Assembly: GCA_046349935.1 (NCBI GenBank)
Contig: JAXMBK010000013.1
Location: forward strand, 1 to 64,000
Source: CAIXSC01 sp046349935
GTDB lineage: Bacteria; Planctomycetota; Planctomycetia; Pirellulales; Pirellulaceae
Direction of reading: 5' to 3'
DNA: 64,000 bases
The position numbers and the translations under genes were made by a program. Positions 45,841 through 55,012 of this stretch are shown here, in pieces. How positions within the stretch are numbered: position 1 is the stretch's first letter; every line of letters starts with the position of its first letter. Below the pieces are notes generated by a model. It saw only the letters and a list, made by a program, of their open reading frames with translations. It was not told where the DNA came from and searched no databases.

Positions 45841-48800
45841 GTGAATCTCGATCGCATTCTCGCCCCGTATTCTCCGCCCCAGACGAATCTGGTCGACGTG
45901 CTCCGCTATTGGACCGATCGCCAACCGCATCAGGTCGCGCTGTCCGAATGGACCGGCGACTCGGTGGGAGAGGGTTGGACCTATGAACAGCTTGAGCGGC
46001 GGGCGCAGGCGATTGCGTCGCAGCTGCAATTGTTGGACATGAAGGGGGAGCGCGTCCTCCTGCTCTATCCCCCGGGGCTCGACTTTACCGCGGGCTTCTT
46101 CGGTTGCTTGTACGCGGGGGCGGTCGCGGTGCCGGCCTATCCGCCGCGGCGCAACCGCAACATGGAGCGCATCCAAACCATCTCGGACGATTGTGCGGCG
46201 AAGGTGGCGTTGACGGTCAGCAGCGTGACCGACCGCATGCACGAAGGGTTGCTGGACGAATCGCCGCGTTTGAAGTCGCTGACGTGGATTGCAACCGATC
46301 AAGTGCCGATCGACCAGCATTCGCACTGGCGACCAATGTCGATTCAGCCGAACGACTTGGCGGTCCTGCAGTACACCTCCGGCTCGACAGGTGCGCCGAA
46401 GGGCGTCATGTTGTCCCACCGAAATTTGCTGTTCAACACCTGCCTGATAGCGCACGCTTTCGAACCCACGCGCAACGCCGTGGGACTCAGTTGGCTGCCC
46501 ACCTATCACGACATGGGGTTGATCGGCGGCCTCTTGAGCCCGCTGTTTTTCGGGCGTCACACGCTGTTGATGTCCCCGATGACGTTCTTGCAAAAACCTG
46601 TGCACTGGCTGCAGGGGATCAGCAAGAACGGGGTGCACATCAGCGGCGGGCCGAACTTCGCTTACGACTTGTGCGTGCAGAAGGTGTCGGACGAGGATCT
46701 AGCGCAGTTGGACCTCAGCTGCTGGAAGCTGGCCTACAACGGGGCCGAGCCGATTCGTCCATCGACTTTGGAGGCGTTTTGCCGCCGCTTTGAGCCGGCC
46801 GGGTTCCGCCGCGAGGCGTTCTTTCCGTGCTACGGCATGGCCGAAACAACGCTCATCGTCACCGGCAGCTACAAGACGCAAGCCCCGCAAATGCTGGTCG
46901 TCGACGGGCGCGCGCTGGACGAACACCGCGTGGTGCCGGTGGCGTCCGATCACGTGTCGGCTCGGCCGTTGGTGGGCTGCGGACACGTCCTCCCCGAAGA
47001 AGAAGTGCTCATCGTCGATCCCGGTTCCTTTGATCCGCTCCCCGATTATCAGGTGGGGGAGATCTGGGTGAGCAGCCCAAGTTGCGGACTGGGGTACTGG
47101 AACAAGCCGGAGTCGTCGGAAGCGACTTTTAAGGCGAAATTGCGCGATGGGCGCGGACCTTTCTTGCGGTCGGGCGATTTCGGGTTCATCAAGGACGGCG
47201 AACTGTTCGTCACCGGACGGCTGAAAGACCTGATCATCATTCGCGGCGTCAATCGGTATCCGCAAGACATCGAGTTGACGGTGGAGCGATCGAGTCCGCG
47301 ATTGCAAGCGGGCGGCGTGGGGGCCTTCGCGGTCGACATGCATGGTCGCGAGCGGCTGGTGGTGGTGGCGGAAGTGGAGCGAACGCGGCACAAGGAATGG
47401 GGCGACGTCATTCAGGCGATCCGCCGCAACGTCTCGGCGGAGCACGATTTGCCGCCGGATGGAATCGTGCTCGTCCGGTTCGGGTCGATTCCGAAAACCT
47501 CCAGCGGCAAGATTCAGCGGCACGCCTGCCGCGAGGACTTCCTGAACAACAATCTGCAAGTCGTCGAACAGTGGTTTGTGTGGGATGCGGCGAAAACGCC
47601 GTCGTCGGCCGCGTCGACCACGGCTGCTGCGGCGCCCGTCGCGGCCGGCGAGTCGCGGCCAGCGCCGCCGGTGAAGCCGGAGATTGCGGAAGTGGTCTTC
47701 GACCATGTCCGCGCCGTGGCGAAAGAACGCGCGAAAGAATTGTCGCTCGACACCAACATCGTGACCGACCTGGGGCTCGATTCGCTGGAACGCGTGCAGA
47801 TCGCCAGTTCGCTGGAGGAAACCTTCGGCGGCCGCTTCCCCGAAGACGTGTTGCAGCAAATTGAGACGTGTCGGGAAGTGGCGCTCGCGATCGAAACGCA
47901 CTTGGGAACAACCCCTCGCGTCGCCCGGACGTTGGCGTCGTCGACCGCTGCGGGCCAGCGCGGGGAAATTCCCGTCGAGTGCTACGACTTCAGCGCAACG
48001 CCCGAATACTTGCGGTTGAAACAAACGATGGGGATGCTGCAGCAAGCGGGCGTGCCCAATCCCTATTTCAGCGTCCACGAGCGGGTGACGTGCGATACGA
48101 CGGTCATCGGCGGTCGCGAATTGGTGAGTTTCTCGACGTACAACTACTTGGGCATGTCGGGCGATCCGGCGGTGTCGCAGGCCGCCAAGCAGGCGGTCGA
48201 CCAGTTCGGGACGAGCGTCTCGGCCAGCCGGTTGGTGTCGGGCGAGAAGACGGTGCACCAGGCGTTGGAACGCGGCATCGCTCAGTTTCTGGGCGTCGCG
48301 GAAGCGATCGTCTTCGTCGGCGGCCACGCCACGAACGAGACGACGCTGGGGCATTTGTTCGGCCCGGGCGATTTGATCCTGCACGACGTGCTGGCGCACA
48401 ACAGCATCATTCAAGGGGCCATTCTGTCCGGCGCCCGGCGACGGCCGTTCCCGCACAACGATTGGCAAGCGGTCGACGCGATCCTGAATGAAGTGCGACA
48501 CGACTACCGGAAGGTGGTGATCGCCATCGAGGGCGTCTACAGCATGGACGGCGACTTCCCCGATCTGCCGAAATTCATCGAGGTCAAGCAGCGGCATAAG
48601 GCGTTCCTGTTCGTCGACGAGGCGCACTCGATCGGGACGATGGGAGCGCACGGGCGCGGCATCAGCGAACACTTTGGGATTGATCCGCAGACGGTCGACC
48701 TGTGGATGGGGACGCTCAGCAAGGCTTTCGGCAGCTGCGGCGGATACATCGCGGGGGGGCAGGCGGTCATCGAGTACCTGAAGTACACGGCGCCCGGGTT

Positions 48801-49197
48801 TGTCTACAGCGTCGGCTTGCCGCCCGCCAACGCGGCCGCGGCGCTCGCCTCGCTGCAGCTTTTGCAGTCCGAGCCGGAACGCGTGGAAACGCTCCGACAG
48901 CGCTCACGGCTGTTCCTGGATTTGGCGCGCGCCAAGGGGCTTAATACGGGCCTGAGCAACGGGACGCCCGTGTTGCCGGTCATCCTGGGCAACTCGGTGC
49001 ACGCGCTGCGCTTGTCGCGCGCCCTCTTTGAACGCGGCATCAACGTCCAGCCGATCCTGTACCCGGCCGTGGAAGAGGAGAAGGCGCGGTTGCGCTTCTT
49101 TATCACGGCTCGGCACACCGAAGCGCAGATTCGCGCGACGGTCGAAGCGGTCGCCGAGGAACTCCGCAAGATCGATCCTAAATACCTCCCAGCCTAG
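45841..49197 (+). CDS. Fatty-acyl-AMP ligase / acyl carrier / alpha-oxoamine synthase fusion
   Basis: A 1118-residue three-part enzyme. Residues 1 to about 580 form an adenylating domain of the FAAL type: AVPAYPPRRNRNMERIQTI, LQYTSGSTGAPKGVMLSH (about 176), PTYHDMGLIGG, CYGMAETT, RSGDFGFIKDGELFVTGR and TSSGKIQR. Residues about 610-690 form an acyl carrier domain with the phosphopantetheine attachment site GLDSLERVQ (Ser648). Residues about 720-1115 form a PLP enzyme of the 8-amino-7-oxononanoate/serine-palmitoyl-transferase group: FSTYNYLGMSGDP, FVDEAHSIGTMGAHGRGI and GTLSKAFGSCGG (Lys961). The expected reaction is activation of a fatty acid, loading on the carrier and decarboxylative condensation with an amino acid to an alpha-aminoketone. 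The start is GTG, with GGGAG about 12 nt before it. Confidence 0.9.
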   Translation: MNLDRILAPYSPPQTNLVDVLRYWTDRQPHQVALSEWTGDSVGEGWTYEQLERRAQAIASQLQLLDMKGERVLLLYPPGLDFTAGFFGCLYAGAVAVPAYPPRRNRNMERIQTISDDCAAKVALTVSSVTDRMHEGLLDESPRLKSLTWIATDQVPIDQHSHWRPMSIQPNDLAVLQYTSGSTGAPKGVMLSHRNLLFNTCLIAHAFEPTRNAVGLSWLPTYHDMGLIGGLLSPLFFGRHTLLMSPMTFLQKPVHWLQGISKNGVHISGGPNFAYDLCVQKVSDEDLAQLDLSCWKLAYNGAEPIRPSTLEAFCRRFEPAGFRREAFFPCYGMAETTLIVTGSYKTQAPQMLVVDGRALDEHRVVPVASDHVSARPLVGCGHVLPEEEVLIVDPGSFDPLPDYQVGEIWVSSPSCGLGYWNKPESSEATFKAKLRDGRGPFLRSGDFGFIKDGELFVTGRLKDLIIIRGVNRYPQDIELTVERSSPRLQAGGVGAFAVDMHGRERLVVVAEVERTRHKEWGDVIQAIRRNVSAEHDLPPDGIVLVRFGSIPKTSSGKIQRHACREDFLNNNLQVVEQWFVWDAAKTPSSAASTTAAAAPVAAGESRPAPPVKPEIAEVVFDHVRAVAKERAKELSLDTNIVTDLGLDSLERVQIASSLEETFGGRFPEDVLQQIETCREVALAIETHLGTTPRVARTLASSTAAGQRGEIPVECYDFSATPEYLRLKQTMGMLQQAGVPNPYFSVHERVTCDTTVIGGRELVSFSTYNYLGMSGDPAVSQAAKQAVDQFGTSVSASRLVSGEKTVHQALERGIAQFLGVAEAIVFVGGHATNETTLGHLFGPGDLILHDVLAHNSIIQGAILSGARRRPFPHNDWQAVDAILNEVRHDYRKVVIAIEGVYSMDGDFPDLPKFIEVKQRHKAFLFVDEAHSIGTMGAHGRGISEHFGIDPQTVDLWMGTLSKAFGSCGGYIAGGQAVIEYLKYTAPGFVYSVGLPPANAAAALASLQLLQSEPERVETLRQRSRLFLDLARAKGLNTGLSNGTPVLPVILGNSVHALRLSRALFERGINVQPILYPAVEEEKARLRFFITARHTEAQIRATVEAVAEELRKIDPKYLPA

Positions 49198-49216
49198 TCG
49201 CTCGGTGGTTGCGTTC

Positions 49217-49245
49217 TTGGCAACCCCGTCGCCCCCCTCTACAAT
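49217..49245 (+). promoter_or_regulatory. Consensus-like sigma70 promoter
   Basis: TTGGCA (49217-49222) and TACAAT (49240-49245) are separated by exactly 17 bases, in the short gap before the 59-residue gene at 49323. Confidence 0.6.
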
Positions 49246-49322
49246 GAGCCCTTCAGCGGGTCCTTGGGGATTTGGCTCGCGTTGCGAGTCGCAAGCGGGC
49301 GTCTTTACGCCGGGAGGGGTGA

Positions 49323-49502
49323 GTGCTTACCGAAGCCGAAGTACAGCGTAGTTTCAATAAGCTGGTGAAGACGGAAGGCCGAACGCCGGAGATGTTTGAG
49401 AAGGCCGAGGCGCTGTTGGAGCAGCTGCGGGCCGAGAGTCCGTTGCGTCATCGCCTGTCGACCGAACTGGAAGAACTGCGGAAGTTGTGCGGTTCGAAGT
49501 AG
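49323..49502 (+). CDS. 59-residue protein of unknown function
   Basis: A small gene encoding VLTEAEVQRSFNKLVKTEGR followed by a helical, charge-rich domain that ends LRKLCGSK. GTG 49323 is preceded by GGGAGGGG, and a near-consensus promoter stands about 78 nt upstream. The sequence is predicted to be mostly helical with regular Glu/Lys/Arg/Leu spacing, so a coding frame is far more likely than chance. It sits between the FAAL fusion and the convergent barrel gene. I recognise no family. Confidence 0.65.
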   Translation: MLTEAEVQRSFNKLVKTEGRTPEMFEKAEALLEQLRAESPLRHRLSTELEELRKLCGSK

Positions 49503-49592
49503 CGTTTCGCCCTAAAATGTGGCGAGCGGCGCCGGCAGGTGGTCCGCCGACGCCGCTCAACCAAGCATCGCGTTCTCAAGGGATCGGGCTGG

Positions 49593-50723
49593 TTAGCGGT
49601 TCATCGTGATGCCGAACGTGAAGCCGACCATCAGGACGTCTTCGCTGTTCTGCGTAAAGTTGTTGCCGCGACCGACGCCCGTGCCGTAGTCGATGATGTT
49701 GACGCCTCCGCGAAGCGAGATGTCTCGCGTCAGCTCGTAGGCCGCTTGTCCGCGGATCTCCATGCCCCACACGAACTCGGAGGCATGGTCGAACGATTGG
49801 AAGCGGTCTTTCACCACCAAAGTCACTTCGCTGCCGGTGCCAGCCCCATCGTACTGGGTCGTGATCACGCCCTGGTTGTACGACATGGACTGGAAGTTCT
49901 GCAGAGCGAAGGCTCGAAATTCGCTATCGAGCAGCCAGCGGGAGTGCTTCTTGTACCAGCGGAAGCCGAGCTGACCGCCGACCATGTTGTTGATGATCGA
50001 CCACTGGTTGACGGTGAGCGATTCGATCGTCGCGTCGTCCAGGGCGATATTCGGGTCGGGCAGGTTCGGGATCGGATTGCCTTGGTCGTCAAACCGCTGG
50101 TAAGCGTCGCGACGCGTCCAGTCGGTGAACTTATTGTAGCGGAACCCGATGAACGGCTCGAACACGCTGCCGTGATGCAACGGCTCCAACCGCCAAGTCT
50201 TGTTCAGCTCGAAGCCGCTCAATTTGGCGATGTTGAGGCTGTTAAGCACGTTGTAGGTCCGTTCGCCGGTGAACGCGTCGTTGCGATCGATGATCGGTCG
50301 AATCGGGTCGGCGTCGTCGTCGTCCGCCGTGTCGTTATAGCGGTTTAGCCGCTCAACCAAGATGCCGTTGCCGACGTTGGGGCCGTCGACATGGTTGGCC
50401 GAGAACGACCAGCCGTGGTTGTCTTCGGTCATGTACCCGATGTCGTAGCGATTACCCCAGGTAAAATCGCCGTCGGTGTACGACTGTTCGCCGCGAGGGC
50501 GGGAGACATAGATATACATCCGGTCGTAGCCGGCGTACCATCCGGTACGCAGTTGCGGCTCGCCGCCATATTCTTCGGCCTCGACGGGCGCGAAGAACTG
50601 GAAGTCCGGATGGAAATAATCCGGATCGATGAACGGTTGGTTGTTCTGGCCGCGGGCCGGGGCGGCAAACGCCGCCGCCATCACTATTGCCGTGAGGCAC
50701 GCTGAGAGAAGAGTCCTGGACAT
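49593..50723 (-). CDS. BBP7-like outer-membrane beta-barrel
   Basis: A 376-residue secreted barrel protein of the planctomycete BBP7 type. The signal peptide is LLSACLTAIVMAAAFAAPARG, followed by a short N-terminal segment and alternating aromatic strands: WYAGYDRMYIYVSRP, FEPFIGFRYNKFTDWTRR, GGQLGFRWYKKHSRWLLDSE and SEFVWGMEIRGQAAYELTR. The C-terminus VLMVGFTFGITMNR fits a closing strand. ATG 50723 is preferred (GGAAGGAA directly upstream); a GTG four codons earlier is an alternative. An acidic loop (DTADDDDADP) may bind calcium. Convergent with the 59-residue gene. Confidence 0.85.
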   Translation of the reverse strand: MSRTLLSACLTAIVMAAAFAAPARGQNNQPFIDPDYFHPDFQFFAPVEAEEYGGEPQLRTGWYAGYDRMYIYVSRPRGEQSYTDGDFTWGNRYDIGYMTEDNHGWSFSANHVDGPNVGNGILVERLNRYNDTADDDDADPIRPIIDRNDAFTGERTYNVLNSLNIAKLSGFELNKTWRLEPLHHGSVFEPFIGFRYNKFTDWTRRDAYQRFDDQGNPIPNLPDPNIALDDATIESLTVNQWSIINNMVGGQLGFRWYKKHSRWLLDSEFRAFALQNFQSMSYNQGVITTQYDGAGTGSEVTLVVKDRFQSFDHASEFVWGMEIRGQAAYELTRDISLRGGVNIIDYGTGVGRGNNFTQNSEDVLMVGFTFGITMNR

Positions 50724-50917
50724 GGTTCCTTCCACCTTGGGCGTTCGCGATGCTTCAGGGGACGTCGCCGCGCTGGGCGGCTTGTCGTATCATCTGTGAC
50801 GGTAGTATCGGATTGCCCTGTTTCGGAAGTTGAGTAAAGAAGGCAAGAGGTTCCGGAAAATCCGGTTTTCCGGAGGCGCAGCCTCTCATTCGATAGGCAG
50901 GTAACGGAGTCGCAGTC

Positions 50918-51952
50918 ATGGGGTTGCGTGAATTGGCATCAGCAGTGGCATGGGCAGGGGCGTGCGCAGGGGTCCGAAAGCGCGTGAATTGGCTGCTAGC
51001 ACTGCTAGCAACGGCGGGACTGGCAAGCGACGCAAGGCAGGCGTGGTGCGCGGAACCGCCCCCGCTCGCCAAACCGGCCGCGGAAGCCAAACCGGCTGCC
51101 GAAGCTAAACCGGCTGCCGAAGCCAAACCGGCCGAGGAAGCCAAACCGGCCGCCCCGCCCCGCTTCATTCGCGTCCAGCGGGCCGACGACAAAACGCCCA
51201 TCGCGCTCGAAACGTCCATCACCCGCTACGTTCCGGCCGCTGGCGACAAATCGGAGCTCGTCGTCGATCTCGTCGGCGTCGTGCACATCGGCGAACGGGC
51301 CTACTACGACGAACTCAATAAACGCTTTCGCGACTACGACGTCGTCCTCTACGAATTGGTCGCCCCTGAAGGGACCAAAATCCCCAAGGGAGGCGGTCGC
51401 GGCGGCAGCGCCCACCCCGTCTCGGCGTTGCAGCAGGGCATGAAGTCGATGCTCAGCCTCGAATTCCAACTCGAACACGTCGACTACACGCCGGCGAACT
51501 TCGTCCATGCCGACATGACGCCGGAAGAAATGTCCAAAAGCATGGCGGAGCGCAACGAGAGCTGGTCGCAGATGTTCTTCCGCATGCTTGGCCAAGGCAT
51601 CGCGCAGCAGTCGAAGAACCAAGGCGGCGGCGGCGACTTCGCCATGCTCGCCGCCCTCTTCGCCAAAGACCGGCCGCTCAAGCTCAAACGCATCCTCGCG
51701 CAACAATTCGAGGACATGGACGCTTCGCTCAGCGCCCTCGACGGCGCCGACGGCTCGACGCTCATCGTCCAACGCAACAAGAAGGCGCTCTCTGTTTACG
51801 AGCGAGAACTCAAGGCCGGCAAGAAGAAGATCGCCATCTTCTACGGCGCCGGACACATGCCCGATCTGGAAAAGCGGTTGCTCGCCGATCACGGGCTCAA
51901 ATTGACCACCGAAGAGTGGCTCACCGCGTGGAAGATGGACGCGGCCAAGTAA
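50918..51952 (+). CDS. TraB/TIKI-like exported protein
   Basis: A 344-residue protein with a signal-like N-terminus (VNWLLALLATAGLASDARQ, ending near WCAEPP), then a tandem linker of five KPAAEA-type units (about residues 51-75, 15-bp DNA repeats). A TraB/PrgY/GumN-type domain follows. Landmarks are VVDLVGVVHIGERAYYDELN, then FRDYDVVLYELVAPEGTKIP and, near the end, IFYGAGHMPDLEKRLLADHG. Family members are thought to be metal-dependent proteases or pheromone-processing proteins; the usual GTxH is GVVH here. The following isomerase gene starts 44 nt after its stop. Confidence 0.75.
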   Translation: MGLRELASAVAWAGACAGVRKRVNWLLALLATAGLASDARQAWCAEPPPLAKPAAEAKPAAEAKPAAEAKPAEEAKPAAPPRFIRVQRADDKTPIALETSITRYVPAAGDKSELVVDLVGVVHIGERAYYDELNKRFRDYDVVLYELVAPEGTKIPKGGGRGGSAHPVSALQQGMKSMLSLEFQLEHVDYTPANFVHADMTPEEMSKSMAERNESWSQMFFRMLGQGIAQQSKNQGGGGDFAMLAALFAKDRPLKLKRILAQQFEDMDASLSALDGADGSTLIVQRNKKALSVYERELKAGKKKIAIFYGAGHMPDLEKRLLADHGLKLTTEEWLTAWKMDAAK

Positions 51953-51996
51953 GTCGTCGCGCCCGGGAGTCGACGGCGCAAGAGAGTGAGGCACGG

Positions 51997-52797
51997 ATGG
52001 CGCGCTATGCAATGAACGAACTGACGACCTACCGCTGGTCGTTCGAAGAGGACGCCCAGCGGTATCGAGCGGCAGGGTTTGAGGCGCTAAGCGTCTGGCG
52101 GCATAAGCTGTCGGACTTCGGCGAAGAAAAGGGCGCCGAACTGCTCGCCGAATTGGGACTGGAAGTCGCCAGCCTGTTGTGGGCCGGCGGCTTCACCGGC
52201 AGCGATGGCCGCAATTTTCGCGAGAGCCTCGACGACGCCCGCGACGCCGTTCGCGTCGCCGAACTGCTTCGTGCGCGCTGCCTCATCGTCTACACGGGCG
52301 GCCGCGCGGGGCATACCCGCAATCATGTCCGCCGCATCTTGCGACACGCCCTCCAAGAACTGCTTCCCATCGCCGCCGAACACGGCGTCACGCTCGCGCT
52401 CAAGCCGATGCACGAGGGGTGCGCCGCCGAATGGACTTTTCTCACCGACCTCGAGGAAACGCTGGCGCTGATCGCCGCACATCAATCGCCCAACCTGAAA
52501 CTGGCGTTCGACACCTATCACTGGGGACTTGCCCCGCAGATCGTGGAAAAGGCGGCCCAGTTCGCGGCGCAGACGGCGATCGTCCAACTGGGCGACGCGC
52601 GGCAGGCGCCGCAAGGCGAACCCAATCGCTGTCCGCTCGGTGAAGGAACGCTCCCCCTCCCCGAACTGATCGCCGCTTTCGAAAACGCCGGTTACGCCGG
52701 CCCTTACGATATCGAACTCATGGGGGAAGACATCGTGGCTTCCGACTACCAAAAACTAATCGTCGCCAGCCGCGCCTACGTCTCTCGCTATCTCTAG
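51997..52797 (+). CDS. Sugar phosphate isomerase/epimerase-like TIM barrel
   Basis: 266 residues of the xylose-isomerase-like/AP-endonuclease-2 superfamily. Visible landmarks are RAAGFEALSVWRHKL (start of the barrel), CLIVYTGGRAGHTRNH, GVTLALKPMHEG, with the acidic metal residue expected in this strand, LKLAFDTYHWG with Asp and His, and YDIELMGEDIVASDY with a late Glu. Active-site residues of the barrel are thus present. Substrates of this superfamily range from inositol derivatives to ketohexoses, and none can be assigned. ATG 51997 is chosen because the barrel begins immediately after it. No clear ribosome-binding site beyond GAGG 8 nt upstream. Confidence 0.82.
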   Translation: MARYAMNELTTYRWSFEEDAQRYRAAGFEALSVWRHKLSDFGEEKGAELLAELGLEVASLLWAGGFTGSDGRNFRESLDDARDAVRVAELLRARCLIVYTGGRAGHTRNHVRRILRHALQELLPIAAEHGVTLALKPMHEGCAAEWTFLTDLEETLALIAAHQSPNLKLAFDTYHWGLAPQIVEKAAQFAAQTAIVQLGDARQAPQGEPNRCPLGEGTLPLPELIAAFENAGYAGPYDIELMGEDIVASDYQKLIVASRAYVSRYL

Positions 52798-52808
52798 TTC
52801 TCGGCGAG

Positions 52809-54431
52809 TTACTCGGGGATCACTTCCAGGCACACCAGCCGATCCTCGCCGCGGACATACAGCAGGCCGTGCGATAACACGGGAGCGGCCCAGCACGGAT
52901 ACCGCAGCAGATTCGCGCCTTCGAAACCCGGCAGCGCCGGACCCGACTCGGCGCGCTTCAGCGTCACCGACGACGTCACTTCGTACTTCCGCGGATTCAC
53001 CTTGATCAACTCGAGCGTCCCCGTTTCCCCCAGGCTGATGAAGTGGCCGTCGACGTACAGCAACGACGAACGAATCTGCGTCAACTCGGACCACTGCACT
53101 TCGCTCGTTTTCCAAGCGATGCAGCGCATCTCGGCGTCGGGAGGATTGCGTCCCGAGCAACCGTACAGGTAGCCGTCGATCTCGATCGGCGTGTTCCAGT
53201 GCGCCTTGAACGACTTCTCGCGCTTCCGCACGTCGTCGGCCCAGACTACCTCGTGTTTGCCCGCAGCGACGCGCAACAGCGAACTCCCCACGCCGTACGT
53301 TTCCGAGATGAACACTTCGTCCCCCCGGATCACCGGCGTGCTCGCGTTGACGCTCTCCAAAATCTTCGCCCGCCACGGATACTCAAAGTCGACCTTGCCC
53401 GTCGCCGGCTCGAACGCCGTCAGACCGCCGCGGCAGAACGCGAACCCGTAGCGCCGGTCGCCGATCGTCGCTAGCTGGATCGAGGCGTAGCTGGCCAATT
53501 CGTCGGTGATCTTATAGACGACTCGGCCGGTGCGCTTGTCGAACGCGACGATGCCCGACCCATTGCCGCTCACCAGATTCAGCTGTCCTGGCGGAATGTT
53601 CTTGTCTTCCGGCGGACTGCCTCCGACGATCAACAACAGCAGATCCCCCTCGACGACCGGCGTGCTGCCGACGCCGAAGAAGTTTTGGATCACGCCGAAG
53701 TCGCGCGTCGTGTCGACTTTCCACGCCACGCTGCCGTCGCTCAAACGTAAGCAGTGCAGCATCCCCTCGACGCCCAGAATGTAGACGTGATCGCCGTCGA
53801 TGACCGGCGACGCACGAGGGCCGCCGTTGTATTGATACAAGTCGGCGTAGTCGGTCGGATATGCAAATCGCCACAGTTCCGCGCCCGTCTCGGCATTCAG
53901 GCACCACAGCACGGCTTCGTCGCGCTCTCGATCAAACTGCAAGAAACGCCCGCCGCTGACCGACCCGATGCCGTACCCTTCCCCCAGCTTGCGCTGCCAC
54001 ACGATGCGCGGTCCCTGTTCGGGCCAGGGTGCGACGAGCCCCGTTTCGGGCGACTTGCTGTCGCGCGTCGGCCCCAGGAAACACGGCCAGTCGACTCCTT
54101 TCTTTCGCGTCCACAGGCTCGGCAACGTTGAAACGTCGGCCATCGGTCCTGTTCCGGGAGACTCGCTCTTTGACGCCGCTTTTGGGGAGGCGTCGGACGC
54201 CGGAGGGGCCGACTCGTCGTCTTCCTGAATGGCTTGCGCCGCCGAAGCCGTCGTCGCCGAAGCCGTCGTCGTCGAAGCCGTCGTCGTCGAAGCCGTCGTC
54301 GTCGTCGTCGTCGTCGTTGTGGCGGGCAGCGACTTTCCACAGCCGGCGCCGGCCGCGCCGCTCGTCAGCCCGACAAGCAGGAAAGGGAAAACAAACGATC
54401 GCAGAAGGTTTTCGAATCCAAGCCGGCGCAT
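52809..54431 (-). CDS. Secreted PQQ-type beta-propeller protein
   Basis: A 540-residue exported protein with the signal peptide FVFPFLLVGLTSGAAGAGC, possibly a lipoprotein through that Cys. A low-complexity linker of Thr/Ala/Ser units (about residues 38-66; DNA 54245-54322) follows, then a PQQ-like propeller from about residue 105. Blades show the family pattern of closing Trp and Gly-rich turns: IVWQRKLGEGYGIGS, LNAETGAELWRFAYP and LSDGSVAWKVDTTRDFG. Planctomycetes carry many such proteins, often without the enzymatic cofactor site; a quinoprotein dehydrogenase is not supported. Convergent with the isomerase, 11 nt apart. Confidence 0.88.
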   Translation of the reverse strand: MRRLGFENLLRSFVFPFLLVGLTSGAAGAGCGKSLPATTTTTTTTTASTTTASTTTASATTASAAQAIQEDDESAPPASDASPKAASKSESPGTGPMADVSTLPSLWTRKKGVDWPCFLGPTRDSKSPETGLVAPWPEQGPRIVWQRKLGEGYGIGSVSGGRFLQFDRERDEAVLWCLNAETGAELWRFAYPTDYADLYQYNGGPRASPVIDGDHVYILGVEGMLHCLRLSDGSVAWKVDTTRDFGVIQNFFGVGSTPVVEGDLLLLIVGGSPPEDKNIPPGQLNLVSGNGSGIVAFDKRTGRVVYKITDELASYASIQLATIGDRRYGFAFCRGGLTAFEPATGKVDFEYPWRAKILESVNASTPVIRGDEVFISETYGVGSSLLRVAAGKHEVVWADDVRKREKSFKAHWNTPIEIDGYLYGCSGRNPPDAEMRCIAWKTSEVQWSELTQIRSSLLYVDGHFISLGETGTLELIKVNPRKYEVTSSVTLKRAESGPALPGFEGANLLRYPCWAAPVLSHGLLYVRGEDRLVCLEVIPE

Positions 54432-54520
54432 GGCTTTCTCCTGGGGTGGGACCGTAGTATATCAGTCTTCCACGCGGGTCCAACGATCCGTCAGGACCTT
54501 GGCGTTTCCAGGATGCAGGC

Positions 54521-54946
54521 ATGAATTGGCTCGAAATCTCCCCCCACTGGCGCATCCCTCTCGACGAGATCACGTTTGAGTACAGTCGCAGCTCGGGGCC
54601 CGGGGGACAGAACGTGAACAAGGTGAGTTCCAAGGCGACGCTGCGCTGGAACACACTCACCACGCAACACCTGCGCGACGACGTCCGCGAACGGCTGGTC
54701 GCGCAATGGGGCACGCGACTCAACTTGGCCGGCGAGCTGATGATCACGAGCCAACAACATCGCGACCAAGAGCGGAATCGGGGCGAATGCCTCGAACGGC
54801 TCGTCGAGATCCTGCGTTCGGTCGAACGAGCCCCCAAGAAACGCCGTCCCACGAAGCCGACTCGCGGCTCGCAACGCCGCCGACTCGAAGGCAAGAAACG
54901 CCGAGCGGAGACCAAACAACAGCGGCGCGGTCCGGTCGGCGACTAG
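54521..54946 (+). CDS. arfB: Peptidyl-tRNA hydrolase ArfB (YaeJ-type ribosome rescue factor)
   Basis: A 141-residue class-I release-factor-like protein without codon-recognition domains. It has the catalytic GGQ at residues 28-30 within YSRSSGPGGQNVNKVSSKA, followed by the compact alpha/beta fold. The long basic C-terminal tail (PTKPTRGSQRRRLEGKKRR) inserts into the empty mRNA channel of stalled ribosomes in E. coli ArfB. Length and tail fit ArfB and not RF1/RF2. The gene stands between the PQQ propeller (divergent) and the UVR-motif gene (convergent). Confidence 0.92.
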   Translation: MNWLEISPHWRIPLDEITFEYSRSSGPGGQNVNKVSSKATLRWNTLTTQHLRDDVRERLVAQWGTRLNLAGELMITSQQHRDQERNRGECLERLVEILRSVERAPKKRRPTKPTRGSQRRRLEGKKRRAETKQQRRGPVGD

Positions 54947-55012
54947 TGGAGCTCCGCTTCTGGGGCGTTCTGCCTTCCTCGCGTTCTGCCGCAACCGCGG
55001 TGCGCCGCGCGC

